Below, one piece after another: positions 37,047 through 46,500 of a DNA stretch of 64,000 nucleotides (within the stretch, counting starts at the first letter, position 1; every line of letters begins with the position of its first letter). The notes under the pieces are model-generated. The model did no database searches. It was given only the letters and a program-made list of their open reading frames with translations, and was not told where the DNA came from. A program made the position numbers and the translations under genes. Source of the stretch: Verrucomicrobiaceae bacterium (GTDB lineage Bacteria; Pseudomonadota; Gammaproteobacteria; Pseudomonadales; CAMLJR01); contig JAQGNY010000019.1 of the NCBI GenBank assembly GCA_028293825.1, positions 1 to 64,000 on the forward strand. The letters run 5' to 3'.

Positions 37047-37703
37047 TTAAATCTCGTCGTCGTCGAGGTCCAGCGGTTGCCAGCCGCCGAGTTCGCGCCA
37101 GCGATTGACGATCTGACAGAACAGATGCGCGGTCTTCTCGCTGTCGTAAGCCGCGCTGTGCGCTAGCGCGTTATCGAAGGGGATTCCCGCCAACTGACAC
37201 GCCCGCGCCAGTACGGTATGGCCGTAGGCCAAGCCGGCGAGCGTAGCGGTATCGAAAACCGAGAAGGGGTGAAACGGATTGCGTTTGATGTTGCAGCGTT
37301 CTGCAGCCGCGACCAAAAAGCCCAAATCGAAATGCGCGTTGTGGCCGACCAGAACGGCCCGGTTGCAACTGTGGAATTTCACTTTGCCGCGAATAGCTTT
37401 GAACAGGTCGTCGAACACGATGAATTCCGGCTGCGCGTTGCGATCGGGATGCATCGGGTCGATACCGGTAAACTCCAGTGCCGCGGGTTCCAGATTGGCA
37501 CCGGGGAAGGGTTCCACCTGGAATTCGAACGTCTCGTCGATGCGCAATTCGCCGTCGTCGTCCATAGTTAGCGTGGTGGCGGCGATTTCCAAAATGGCGT
37601 CGGTGCGACTGTTAAAGCCGCCCGTTTCGACGTCGACAACAACCGGTAAAAAGCCGCGAAATCGCAGCGAAAGAGGGTGTTTAAGCTGATTTTTTTCGAT
37701 CAT
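37047..37703 (-). CDS. rnt: ribonuclease T
   Basis: This 218-residue DEDDh exonuclease trims tRNA CCA ends and other RNA 3' ends. Exo I is [11 protein letters not shown] (Asp, Glu), Exo II is HNAHFDLGF, and Exo III is [14 protein letters not shown] with the catalytic His and Asp. I start at the ATG at 37701-37703, which shares one base with the pyrC stop (TAATG), so it is coupled to pyrC. An in-frame start 24 bases earlier lies inside pyrC and is less likely. The two form a small operon ending at the terminator at 37005. Confidence 0.93.
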   Translation of the reverse strand: MIEKNQLKHPLSLRFRGFLPVVVDVETGGFNSRTDAILEIAATTLTMDDDGELRIDETFEFQVEPFPGANLEPAALEFTGIDPMHPDRNAQPEFIVFDDLFKAIRGKVKFHSCNRAVLVGHNAHFDLGFLVAAAERCNIKRNPFHPFSVFDTATLAGLAYGHTVLARACQLAGIPFDNALAHSAAYDSEKTAHLFCQIVNRWRELGGWQPLDLDDDEI

Positions 37704-38746
37704 TAAGAATTTTCCACCACTCGCCACGCGATGGATTCACCGGCGCGTAATGGCACAACCGTATCGTTACCGAGCGGCAGTTCATTAGGTACGACCCAGC
37801 TGTCTCGGCGCAGTGTGATGGCGTCGCTATTGCGCGGCAGCCCGTAAAAATCCGCGCCATAGAAACTGGCGAAGCCCTCAAGTTTGTCGAGCGCTGCAGC
37901 CTGCTCGAATGCTTCGGCGTACAGCTCGATAGCGGCGTGCGCGGTGTAGCTGCCGGCGCAGCCGCAGGCTGCTTCTTTCTTGTCGCGCGCATGCGGTGCC
38001 GAATCGGTGCCTAGAAAAAACTTCGGACTGCCCGAGGTAGCCGCGTCGATCAATGCAGTCTGGTGCGTCGAGCGCTTCAAAATCGGCAGGCAGTAGAAAT
38101 GCGGACGAATATTGCCGGCCAGCATGTGGTTGCGGTTGTAGAGCAAGTGATGCGCCGTGATTGTCGCAGCCACATGGGCCGACGATTCGCGCACAAACGC
38201 GACCGCATCGGCCGTGGTGATGTGTTCGAACACGATTTTCAGCGCCGGAAAGTCTCGCGTCAGCGCGCGCAGATACCGATCGATAAACACTTGCTCGCGA
38301 TCGAAAATGTCGATGGCACTGTCGGTGACCTCACCGTGCACCAGCAGCGGCAGCCCTTCTTTTTGCAGCGCTTCCAGCACCGGATAAATGTGCTTGAGGT
38401 CGGTTACGCCTGAATCCGAATTCGTTGTCGCGCCGGCGGGATAGAGCTTTGCGGCAAACACAGCGCCCGAACTTTTCGCCACGGTAATTTCCTGTGGACT
38501 AGTATTGTCGGTCAGGTACAGCGCGAGCAGCGGTTGGAATTGCCGATGGCAGTCGCGCTGCGCCGCGTTGATGCGGTCGCGGTAAGCCAGCGCCTGTGCG
38601 GTCGTCAGCACGGGTGGCATCAGATTCGGCATGACGATGACGCGGCCGCAGTAGCGCGCGAGCGCCGGTGCGGTGGAGTTCAACGTAGCGCCGTCGCGTA
38701 AGTGGACATGCCAATCGTCAGGGCGGGTAATGCGCAGTTCATTCAT
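37703..38746 (-). CDS. pyrC: dihydroorotase (type II, homodimeric)
   Basis: The 347-residue enzyme closes carbamoyl aspartate to dihydroorotate in pyrimidine synthesis. The zinc-site motif [10 protein letters not shown], the carboxylated Lys in [17 protein letters not shown], the His in LVHGEV and FEHITT, and the catalytic Asp in LGTDSAPH are all present. The start [13 protein letters not shown] (ATG 38744-38746) fits E. coli-type PyrC; the frame is open for 24 more codons upstream, but that part does not look real. It is followed by rnt in an overlapping pair. Confidence 0.95.
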   Translation of the reverse strand: MNELRITRPDDWHVHLRDGATLNSTAPALARYCGRVIVMPNLMPPVLTTAQALAYRDRINAAQRDCHRQFQPLLALYLTDNTSPQEITVAKSSGAVFAAKLYPAGATTNSDSGVTDLKHIYPVLEALQKEGLPLLVHGEVTDSAIDIFDREQVFIDRYLRALTRDFPALKIVFEHITTADAVAFVRESSAHVAATITAHHLLYNRNHMLAGNIRPHFYCLPILKRSTHQTALIDAATSGSPKFFLGTDSAPHARDKKEAACGCAGSYTAHAAIELYAEAFEQAAALDKLEGFASFYGADFYGLPRNSDAITLRRDSWVVPNELPLGNDTVVPLRAGESIAWRVVENS

Positions 38747-38923
38747 AGCTGAGTGGGCGATTTGGGCTGGCGGGTGAAGCGCGCATGCTACAGCAAGATG
38801 ACAGCGCAGGTCATGCATTACCCGGTCGCTGCCGTCGCGAGCGGCACCGCCTTGCTAGTTTTACCCGTGTAAGCGGTGGCGCTAAATGCCACTGCCGAGC
38901 GGGTCTTTGGATAAATCGGATCG

Positions 38924-39763
38924 ATGTTGTCGCGTAGTTTTTTATTGAGCGTCGCGCTGTTGTTAACGGCAGCAGTACCGGCGCACGCCGAACAGTTTAT
39001 GTCGCCGTTCGCGCGTTCGGACTGGCAGGTCGAGCGCTCGCGGATCAGTTGTCGGCTGCGGCAAGTGGTACCGCGCTATGGCGAGGGTGTGTTCGAGACA
39101 CGGGCCGGCGGGCGTCAAAGCTTCACGCTGCGGACGAAGCAAAATCCGATGGTGGAAGGGCCGACCGCGTTAGTTGCGGCGCCGCCGCCGTGGAATCCAA
39201 CGCGCGCGGCGGTCGATCTGGGCACGCACGATATCGACAGCGGCAGTGAGCCACTGCGTCTCGCCGGCGATGCCTCGCAGCAACTGCTCGACAGTCTCGA
39301 CGATGGCTTGATGCCGCAGTTTTCCAGACCGTTGCAGAGCAATCGCCTTGAGGAAGCATCGCTGGGATTGTCGCCGCTCAACTTTCGGCCGGCGTACCGC
39401 CAATATCGCGATTGCATCAAACAGATGGTGTCGGTCAGTTACGAGCAGATCGTCAATACCACGCTGATTTTTTCGCCCGAGCGCACCGAGCTATCGGCAC
39501 AGGCGCAGCAGAAAATCGATGCGATGCTGCGCTATGCGCTGGCCGATCGGGCGGTTAAAGGTTTCACGCTGCAAGCGGTCAGCGCCGACACGCCACGGCG
39601 TCTGGAGAATTTGCAGTTATCGAAGGAGCGGGCGCAGCAGGTGCACGAATATTTGCTCAGCAAGGGTATTGCGGCGGCAAAAATCAGCAGTGATTACCGT
39701 GGCGAGCGCGGCGGTAAAGGCGATGTGCGCACCGTGACGATTCGTCTGAATCGCGTTGAATAA
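38924..39763 (+). CDS. MotY-like OmpA-domain protein
   Basis: The 279-residue exported protein has a signal peptide (about 1-22, ending AHA). An N-terminal domain resembles MotY of sodium-driven flagellar motors (DWQVERSRISCRLRQVVPRYG, then GVFETRAGGRQSF). The C-terminal OmpA-like peptidoglycan-binding domain has TLIFSPERTELSAQAQQKID and LSKERAQQVHEYLLSKGI. In vibrios and pseudomonads MotY forms the T ring around the stator; a role here is inferred from the fold. No other flagellar genes are near, which is common for motY, usually found beside pyrC-rnt. That neighbourhood is what I see. Confidence 0.8.
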   Translation: MLSRSFLLSVALLLTAAVPAHAEQFMSPFARSDWQVERSRISCRLRQVVPRYGEGVFETRAGGRQSFTLRTKQNPMVEGPTALVAAPPPWNPTRAAVDLGTHDIDSGSEPLRLAGDASQQLLDSLDDGLMPQFSRPLQSNRLEEASLGLSPLNFRPAYRQYRDCIKQMVSVSYEQIVNTTLIFSPERTELSAQAQQKIDAMLRYALADRAVKGFTLQAVSADTPRRLENLQLSKERAQQVHEYLLSKGIAAAKISSDYRGERGGKGDVRTVTIRLNRVE

Positions 39764-39779
39764 CGGGAAGTTGAGTGCC

Positions 39780-41672
39780 TTACAAATGCAGCTGCTGCTG
39801 CGTTGCCATTGGATTGCGCTGCCCCAGCATGGGAATGCTGTGCACGCGATTGCGGCCGGCATCTTTCGCTTCGTACAGCGCGGCGTCGGCGGTGGCAATT
39901 AGTTGCGCCGGTTGCTGATCCATGCCTGGCGTGACGGTGCTGACGCCAATGCTGATAGTCACGCGGTATTCGTTCTCGCCATGATTGATCGGCATCCGTT
40001 CGATCGCGATGCGTAGGCCCTCGGCAATCGCGAGCGCTTTGTTCTGCTGCGTATCCGGCAGCAGAACAATGAACTCCTCACCGCCGTAACGCGCGACCAA
40101 CTCACCCGCGCGCTTGAATTGCTGATCGATTTCCATTGCCACCGAGCGCAGACAGGCGTCGCCGACCTGATGGCCGGCGCTGTCGTTGAGTTGTTTGAAA
40201 TGATCGGCATCGATCATTAGCAGCGACAGCGGCAGCCCTTGCCGCGAGCAGCGGCGCCATTCCTGCGCCAGTTGCTGCTCGAAGTACATGCGATTGTGCA
40301 CGCCGGTTAATCCGTCGGTGATCGACAGCTGTTGCAACGTCTCGTTGGCTTGCTGCAGCTCTATTTGGGTCTGTTCGAGCTTTTGATTCTTCGTGCTCAA
40401 TTCGCGCGTGCGAATTTCCACCTCCTCCTGCAAATGCGCGGACAGCCGCGCGGCAAGGCGGTAAGCGGCGCCGAAGCGCATGGCATAAATACAGGCGTGT
40501 ACGGCGACCAAAAGGGCGATGGCGTACGGCGTGTAAATCTCGATATTGCCCTGCTCAAAGTAGCGATACAGATCAACCGGCATCACCACCAGCAACGGCA
40601 GGCTCGACGCCAGCGTCAAATAGGCGTAATCGCGATGGAGGCGGCAGGCCAGAACCACCACGGCGTAACTGGCGCAGAGTTCGATGCCCCACAGTGCGAC
40701 CAGTGAGGTCGGATATGGCACCAAGCGGTTGGTCGCCACCACGAAGACCACATTCAGCACCACCGGCACCGCGATATTGACGACCTTCAGCCATCGCGGC
40801 AGCCCAATACTTAGCGTGTGCGAAAACAACATCAGCAGCGCCGGTGGCAGCCATGCCAGCGCCGAGTAGCAGCCGATAATGCGCAGGCGGTCCAGATTGC
40901 TGTTTGCCTCCGGTGGCAGCAGCATGCTGAGCAAACCGCTGACAGTAATCAGTAACAGCGCGCAGCCGATACAGACCAGTGTGAGCCATGGCGCCGCGCG
41001 ATCGCCGTTTTGCGAGCCGAGCAACAACGAGCCCAACGCCACCCCAAGTAACAGCGCTACTACGGTGACATTTTTAATGGTGCCGAGCGCACGCGTGTAC
41101 TCCATCGTCACGGCATCGCCCAACTCGACCGGCCCGCACAGCGCGCTGGCGCTGGCGTGGAGGCTCGATTGTTGAATCAGCAAATGGTAAGTGCCGGCGG
41201 TGAGAGCGGGCAATTTAACGACTTGATTGAACAGCATGTCGTTGTGGCGCGGATCGCTGAGTTTGCCAAAACGCGCCAGTGGCGCGGTGACGAGGTCGCC
41301 AGCGCGAAACAGATAAACCGTTGCCGCGCCGCAAATGCGTTGAAAGTGGATGGCTGGCTCGGCCAGCGGCGCGTCGACTAATAAATCCAGTAAATAGGTG
41401 CCGCTACTCTGCTGCAGACGCGGCGCGCGCGCCGGCCGTGTTTCCGCAGGCACGCGCACCGTGGTCGGCTGCATGATGCTGGCGAGTTCATCCGGCTGCA
41501 CCCAACGACCGGCGATGTAGTTCCATTCGCCGTTCAATGTGGTCGGCAATTTTTGAGCGGAATCGCCACGCAGCACCAGCTTGCCGTCTTCGGGCAACGG
41601 TATTTCGGCGTGCGACAACGCCATCTGCGTCAACAGACACAGCAGCGCCAGAAAGTAACGAAAAAACCCCAC
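39780..41672 (-). CDS. membrane diguanylate cyclase with 7TMR-DISM-like sensor
   Basis: I start at the GTG at 41670-41672, where GGAG lies 8 nt upstream and a signal peptide follows at once (FFRYFLALLCLLTQMALSHA). The 630-residue protein has a periplasmic, beta-rich sensor of 7TMR-DISM type (LNGEWNYIAGRWVQPDEL), about seven membrane helices between residues 200 and 390, a coiled coil, and a GGDEF domain (ITDGLTGVHNR). The catalytic RYGGEEF is intact, so it should make cyclic di-GMP. The I-site position reads RAGE rather than RxxD, so product inhibition may be weak. The sensed ligand is unknown. Confidence 0.88.
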   Translation of the reverse strand: MGFFRYFLALLCLLTQMALSHAEIPLPEDGKLVLRGDSAQKLPTTLNGEWNYIAGRWVQPDELASIMQPTTVRVPAETRPARAPRLQQSSGTYLLDLLVDAPLAEPAIHFQRICGAATVYLFRAGDLVTAPLARFGKLSDPRHNDMLFNQVVKLPALTAGTYHLLIQQSSLHASASALCGPVELGDAVTMEYTRALGTIKNVTVVALLLGVALGSLLLGSQNGDRAAPWLTLVCIGCALLLITVSGLLSMLLPPEANSNLDRLRIIGCYSALAWLPPALLMLFSHTLSIGLPRWLKVVNIAVPVVLNVVFVVATNRLVPYPTSLVALWGIELCASYAVVVLACRLHRDYAYLTLASSLPLLVVMPVDLYRYFEQGNIEIYTPYAIALLVAVHACIYAMRFGAAYRLAARLSAHLQEEVEIRTRELSTKNQKLEQTQIELQQANETLQQLSITDGLTGVHNRMYFEQQLAQEWRRCSRQGLPLSLLMIDADHFKQLNDSAGHQVGDACLRSVAMEIDQQFKRAGELVARYGGEEFIVLLPDTQQNKALAIAEGLRIAIERMPINHGENEYRVTISIGVSTVTPGMDQQPAQLIATADAALYEAKDAGRNRVHSIPMLGQRNPMATQQQLHL

Positions 41673-41993
41673 CTGAATTGCTCCATCAATAACCGGCCCC
41701 CGCACTGGAAAAAGCGGAGTCAATGCCTGGTTTAGCCGAGAAGCGTGAGCGGCTCAGTCAATAGCGAGCCGCGTTTTTTTATGTAATGTGCAATGCAGAA
41801 CGTATGTCGGGCTAACGTGTATCGAGCCAAAGCGCGCAACGCTGTCTGTGTTGGTTATGTGTGTTGCGCGATGTGGCCGTCGAATCTAGTTGAGCGAGCG
41901 GGAGCGAATTGCGACTTCGTCCGGCGCTCGATCGGCAGGCGCTATTATGCGGGTGGGCTGGCGATGGAGCAACTTGACCCGCTTAAGCCGTTT
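41673..41993. other. intergenic, no supported gene
   Basis: This gap between the GGDEF protein and the CBS-domain protein (both minus) holds only domain-free frames. No repeat or RNA gene is seen. Confidence 0.4.
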
Positions 41994-42431
41994 CTACGCC
42001 GCTTCAGTGCCGGGCGTCGGATGCGGGAATTGCTCGCGCAATGTTTGCGCGAGCAGGCTGCAGGCGTCGACCGCGGTAAATACGCCGGCCAATTCTCCTT
42101 CGCGCAGCACCAACACCGAGCCCAGCCTTTTCTCGACCATCGCGTCGAGCACGCGATCGAGCGGGTCGGAGATATCGACAAAATAAGGCCGCTGCGTGCA
42201 GATGTCGCCGACGCGTAATTCGGTTTCCTCGCTCAATGAGTGGCCGGGTGTTTTGGCGCGCTCTAAATCGCGCTCCGACAAAATTCCGAAGATATCGCCG
42301 GCTTCGATCACCGGCAGATGGCGAATATCGTGCTCATCCATCATTTGCGCAGCAACGGCGAGCGTTGCGCTGGCCTCGATATGGTGTGGAAAGGGCGTCA
42401 TAACCGTGAGCATTTGCTGAATGTGGCGCAT
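41994..42431 (-). CDS. paired CBS-domain protein
   Basis: The 145-residue protein is almost entirely two CBS domains (about 5-60 and 75-135; HDIRHLPVIEAGDIFGILSE and the later RLGSVLVLREGELAGVFTA). Such Bateman modules bind adenosine nucleotides and regulate partner proteins; no catalytic domain is attached. AAGGAGAGAG lies before the ATG at 42429-42431. About 150 bp upstream lies a palindrome TTTGAC-CTCAA-GTCAAA, which recalls an FNR/ANR-like site, and small CBS proteins are often made under low oxygen in this group. Partner unknown. Confidence 0.85.
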   Translation of the reverse strand: MRHIQQMLTVMTPFPHHIEASATLAVAAQMMDEHDIRHLPVIEAGDIFGILSERDLERAKTPGHSLSEETELRVGDICTQRPYFVDISDPLDRVLDAMVEKRLGSVLVLREGELAGVFTAVDACSLLAQTLREQFPHPTPGTEAA

Positions 42432-42821
42432 GCTTTCTCTCTCCTTGCCGATGCGGCATTTGCCGCGAAAACGAAATACGTCTGAAATTCTATTTCGTTG
42501 CCACTGAGCAGCAGTGCCATTCTGCGCCGCACGCTGCGGGATATCAAAATACGCGCTGATTTAAACCAACAGATCGCGCCGGGTTTGACCTCAAGTCAAA
42601 GAAACGCGCTTGCGGTGCACTGGTAAAAATGGTCCTATTGCGAGCGCATAGAAAATATAACGATCCGGCAAATTTGCGTTCTATTTACAGCTCAATAACG
42701 ATCAATAAAAAATTGGATTCGCTGATGTTGCGCGGGTGTTTCGCAAATCGGCGGTTCACTTTTCTGCCGCAGTATTCTTAATCTCAAATAACCGTTATTA
42801 AAATAATCAGAGGTGATTTAA
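42432..42821. other. divergent intergenic region, no gene
   Basis: This gap separates the CBS protein (minus) from the epoxide-hydrolase-like gene (plus). It contains the palindrome at 42584-42600 and AT-rich sequence after 42640, consistent with promoters for both. Confidence 0.4.
42584..42600. promoter_or_regulatory. palindrome TTTGAC-N5-GTCAAA, possible FNR/ANR-like operator
   Basis: The 6-bp inverted repeat is perfect. FNR/ANR sites are TTGAT-N4-ATCAA; here the spacer is one longer and T/A pairs are C/G, so a different regulator is also possible. It lies upstream of both divergent genes. Confidence 0.3.
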
Positions 42822-43250
42822 ATGGGCATAGCACAAGAAAATTTCATTCGCGAATTCTGCGACGCATGGGGTGATGGCTCCGATACCAGCCGTCCGCAAG
42901 TTGAAAAAATTCTGTCGATGATGGCTGAAGATGCGGTGTGGCAATTATGGGTGCCGGGCGGTCCGATCATTAAAGGCCGCGAAGCATTGCGCAAAGAGAT
43001 TTTGCTGCAGATGTCCTATGCGACGAATAATAAATGCGTTATCACGCATATTATTTCATCCGACACTATCGTCATGACCGAGCGCGCTGATCTTGCGATC
43101 ATCCATAAAAAACCATGCCCGCATCAAATGGTCGCGGTTTATGAGCTTGATGAAAACGGTTTGATTAAAGCATGGCGCGAATATCTGGATACAGCAGATC
43201 TGGCGAAGAAAACCGGTATTACGCCTGACGTGATGACGCGTCAGAACTAA
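42822..43250 (+). CDS. limonene-1,2-epoxide hydrolase-like (SnoaL/NTF2 fold) protein
   Basis: The 142-residue protein has the NTF2 fold with residues placed as in limonene epoxide hydrolase. The TERAD motif gives Arg88 and Asp90, and WREYLD near residue 120 supplies Asp123, matching the catalytic Arg/Asp/Asp set of that enzyme. It opens with ENFIREFCDAW and contains a Pro-Gly-rich turn WVPGGPIIKGREAL. If active, it would add water to an epoxide without a covalent intermediate. It ends before a strong terminator and is the first gene of the catabolic region. Ketosteroid-isomerase-like activity is an alternative. Confidence 0.7.
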   Translation: MGIAQENFIREFCDAWGDGSDTSRPQVEKILSMMAEDAVWQLWVPGGPIIKGREALRKEILLQMSYATNNKCVITHIISSDTIVMTERADLAIIHKKPCPHQMVAVYELDENGLIKAWREYLDTADLAKKTGITPDVMTRQN

Positions 43251-43310
43251 GTGCCGAAATAATGGCGAGCGCTTTTTAATGGCGTTCGCTAAGTTAAAAA
43301 ATGCAGCAAT

Positions 43311-43352
43311 AAAAAACCCCCGACAACCGTAAATGGTTGCCGGGGTTTTTTT
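43311..43352. terminator. bidirectional terminator
   Basis: AAAAAACCCC, CGACAACC, loop, GGTTGCC, GGGGTTTTTTT is a long stem with T-runs on both sides, shared by the convergent epoxide-hydrolase-like gene and the large hydrolase. Confidence 0.85.
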
Positions 43353-43367
43353 ATTTACGGCTATTAA

Positions 43368-45449
43368 TTAACTGACGATCACGCGCACCGACGCGACATT
43401 AGGAATGCGGCAATGTTTCGCCTGCACATCGCCTTGTCGATGCGATATAACACGCGCGGTTGGAAAATAAACGCCGGGTTTGTGGTACGTGTACGTCGTC
43501 GAAAAAGTACCACTCGCGTTGCGGCCATCGACCTCATGTTGAAACGCGAAATTACCCTGGCCCTCGAAATCCCATTCGACCGCGATAATTGCGCCGCCTT
43601 TTTCCGGCACTTCGCCGTGCACTTCCAGGCTTACGGTCTGCCCGGTTTTTACTTCGGTGCGAATTGCACCGTTGGCCTTAACGCTGACTACCGGTTGAAT
43701 GCCGCCGCGCTCGGCAGCGGTCGGCGGCAGCGACACTTTGCCGTCGGCAAATTCAAAGCTGGTGCTGGCGGGGACGATACCTTTTTCCGCCCAATCGCAT
43801 AAATCCACCAGACTCTGTTCGATGATCGGCACGAAATCGATCAGCCAACTGGTGCTGGCGCGATTGGGTTGTGACGACAGCATCATCGGCGGAATGTGTT
43901 CGGCATTTTCAGTCCAGCGCAAACGGAAACGCTCCTGCGCGCCCACAGCACCTTGCGCTTGCTGTACCGCGCGTTGATAAATAATTCCTTGCGGCGGCCA
44001 CAACGATGAATCGTGCGTGTGGTGAATCCACAGTAATTTGCCTTCGTACTGCCCGGAGTAGGGCACGCCCATCAACGGCGACGCCAATGGCACTTGGAAT
44101 TGCGGATAAATCGGTTTGCTGTCGACACGCAAAAAATCGTAAAGCGGATCGGCGGAGTTGTGATAGCGGTAGTAATAGCAGAACGCCAAAAATGCGCTGT
44201 TATCGATGTGCACTTGATCGCCGACTTTCACATCGGTAAAGCGTTTTAAATTTGCTTCGCGGCGACCGTCGCAGAACAACACATCTCTGCCGAAGTTCAT
44301 GCAATAGAGCTGGCGGCCGTTAGCATCGCCGCTGACGACTTTAACGCCAGTGCCGAGCCGATAACCGTCGCCGATGCCTTTCACTTCCACCGCAATCGGC
44401 AAATCGAAACGGCCGCCCGATGCCGCCATCAACATCGCCATCGGTCGCGCCTGATCGAATTCGGGTCCGGCGAAAGCCGGATCGTTCATCAAGTCCTGCG
44501 TGGTGATTACGCGCGTTACGGTTTTCACCGTATCGATGCGATCTTTGCTGACCCAGTCGGGTTGGTCGTGACCGACGTAGCCCGGTTTGGTCCAAAAATT
44601 CGAAAAGTATTCGGCGTCTTCTTCGAGCAGCATGTCGGCGATAGAAGTCCACAACCAGGTTTGTCCCATCGGGTTGCTGATAAGAAATTCATCGCCGCGC
44701 GGAAAGCCCAGGCGGTATAAATTCGCGAGCTCTTCGCGCTCATGCACGGTTAAACCGACATACGGATCGCCGCTGCCACCGGGTTGTGTTGCGTCGATCA
44801 CGCCGGCCAATTTGTCGCCGAGCAAACGTTGCACGTTGAACATCGAACCGAACGCCACCGGCTGATCGCTGCGCACGCGCGATTGCGTGCCGTGCGCTTC
44901 GATATTGCCGCCGCCCATAAATGGCAGCGCTCCAGCGTACACATCGGCGCCGTATTCCAAACATAACGGTGAGCGCCGACCGCCGCCGCTACCGCCCCAG
45001 ACATAACAATAATCCGGCGCTTTGCCGTAAACCTGCGCGGCGACAAAGCGCGAAAAACGCGCTGATTCGACGTTGGCGCGATGGCCGTAAATGGTGGGAT
45101 CGTCGCCACCTTTTTGGTCGATGTCATCGCCGATATGGCCCGAGTTCGATTCGACCATGTAGCCACCGAGCCGCGTGATCATGCCGAGACCGCCGATCAA
45201 TTCGCCCATTGCACCGGCGAAAGCATCCTCGTGTCCGGCGTGCGCACCCTCGAGCGGTTGAAACATGCGGCTTTGGTAATGCTGTTGTGGCGGGTAATAA
45301 AACGTAAAGCGCGTATCGGTGTCGCTGAAGCCGCCGTGAATTTGTCGATGCGGCGCGGGGCTGTCGCGCCACTCGTCGCGATCGATATAGGGTTTGCCGA
45401 AATAGGTGTCGACACCTTTGTAATTATCCAAATTAATTTTTTCTGCCAT
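43368..45449 (-). CDS. large alpha/beta hydrolase-like protein with C-terminal PKD-like domain
   Basis: The 693-residue protein has no signal peptide. A serine-hydrolase nucleophile elbow, GGSGGG at 152-157 (candidate Ser154), is followed by RRSPLCLEYGADVYAGAL, a layout that recalls tannase/feruloyl-esterase relatives. Candidate acid and His residues lie further on, for example LLWIHHTHDSSLWP. From about residue 615 a small beta domain resembles a PKD fold (VEWDFEGQGNF, then TYTYHKPGVYF). GGAGAACACGC precedes the ATG. I do not recognise a characterised enzyme; ester or lactone cleavage is inferred. Confidence 0.65.
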   Translation of the reverse strand: MAEKINLDNYKGVDTYFGKPYIDRDEWRDSPAPHRQIHGGFSDTDTRFTFYYPPQQHYQSRMFQPLEGAHAGHEDAFAGAMGELIGGLGMITRLGGYMVESNSGHIGDDIDQKGGDDPTIYGHRANVESARFSRFVAAQVYGKAPDYCYVWGGSGGGRRSPLCLEYGADVYAGALPFMGGGNIEAHGTQSRVRSDQPVAFGSMFNVQRLLGDKLAGVIDATQPGGSGDPYVGLTVHEREELANLYRLGFPRGDEFLISNPMGQTWLWTSIADMLLEEDAEYFSNFWTKPGYVGHDQPDWVSKDRIDTVKTVTRVITTQDLMNDPAFAGPEFDQARPMAMLMAASGGRFDLPIAVEVKGIGDGYRLGTGVKVVSGDANGRQLYCMNFGRDVLFCDGRREANLKRFTDVKVGDQVHIDNSAFLAFCYYYRYHNSADPLYDFLRVDSKPIYPQFQVPLASPLMGVPYSGQYEGKLLWIHHTHDSSLWPPQGIIYQRAVQQAQGAVGAQERFRLRWTENAEHIPPMMLSSQPNRASTSWLIDFVPIIEQSLVDLCDWAEKGIVPASTSFEFADGKVSLPPTAAERGGIQPVVSVKANGAIRTEVKTGQTVSLEVHGEVPEKGGAIIAVEWDFEGQGNFAFQHEVDGRNASGTFSTTYTYHKPGVYFPTARVISHRQGDVQAKHCRIPNVASVRVIVS

Positions 45450-45735
45450 GGCGTGTTCTCCGTTTTATTGATGGCCAGCGATAGCTGCGGTTTTTATCGG
45501 AACAGCATCTGAACTTAAGCAATGAGTTTTTTGTTTGAATGCGGTCGTGTTATTTTTATTTGACCGAAGTGTAACTTAATAATTGGTCTTTGGTGTAAAT
45601 TAAATATCGTCCATAGAGGGCGCTATGGAGGCGGTATTCGCAACGGAAAAATCGTGGATGTTGGGCGTGGTGAGCGGGCTTTGTGCTGTTGATGGCGTGG
45701 GGATGAGGGGTGGCGAAGTGTAGTTGCCCTAGATC
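45450..45735. other. intergenic, no supported gene
   Basis: This is the gap between the hydrolase and the TetR gene (both minus). It should contain the hydrolase promoter; no operator was recognised. Confidence 0.35.
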
Positions 45736-46500
45736 CTATTTCGGGTCGGCAAAGCCGACGCCGCGCAGGAAGCGTGCAACTAATTCTTTGATGCGTTTAT
45801 GTTGCGCCCGCGTGGTGGGGCGCGCGGACATTTTGTGGATCACTGGATAGACCAGTCCGAAAATAAGTGCCACGAAATCGCGCGATGCATCGGCGGGTTG
45901 CGCGATGACAATGCCAGCTTCGGCCGCTGTTTCGGTAAGATAATTGGCGATGCGTGCATGCGCGTCGTCGATGATTTGCGCGTTGACCTTGGCGATTTCA
46001 GGAAAACGATGAAATGCGGTATTCATGATTTGCATCGATTCGATGTAGTCGGGCGATAAATTAAAATCGTAAATGCGATTGCCGATATGTTCGAAGATCA
46101 GCCACGGATTTTGCGATTTCACGGCTGGGTCAAAATCGATCTCTTCAAAAAAACGAATTTCCCCGCCAACAACTACGGCTTCGAACAATTGCTGTTTATT
46201 GCCGAAGCGGTTGTGAATCATTTGTCGCGACACGCCGGCGTCGCGCGCGATAGTTTGCAGATTGGCGCCTTCAAGTCCATTCAGCATGAAATGGTGAAAG
46301 GCAATTTTGTACAGCTTTTCCAACTTGGCTTTACTGTCATCCAGGGTGGGGCGGCCGCGCTCAGTTGTGGTTGGTATTGAGGCGTCCGCAGTACTGATCG
46401 TGGCACCTCGCTGCGTTTCGAATTTAGTGGGCGAGCTGAGTTGTTTGGAAGAAGCGGATTTTTGTGGCGCTGCTTTTTGCTTCAATACTTTTTGCGTCAT
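45736..46500 (-). CDS. TetR-family transcriptional regulator
   Basis: The 254-residue protein has a long, low-complexity basic/Ser-Thr lead (about 1-50), then RGRPTLDDSK and the helix-turn-helix ANLQTIARDAGVSRQMIHNRFG (about 80-102). The C-terminal ligand domain ends GVGFADPK. Such proteins repress nearby genes until a small molecule binds. It is divergent from the second TetR gene at 47098 and likely controls catabolic genes on one side; the target is not shown by the sequence. Confidence 0.85.
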   Translation of the reverse strand: MTQKVLKQKAAPQKSASSKQLSSPTKFETQRGATISTADASIPTTTERGRPTLDDSKAKLEKLYKIAFHHFMLNGLEGANLQTIARDAGVSRQMIHNRFGNKQQLFEAVVVGGEIRFFEEIDFDPAVKSQNPWLIFEHIGNRIYDFNLSPDYIESMQIMNTAFHRFPEIAKVNAQIIDDAHARIANYLTETAAEAGIVIAQPADASRDFVALIFGLVYPVIHKMSARPTTRAQHKRIKELVARFLRGVGFADPK

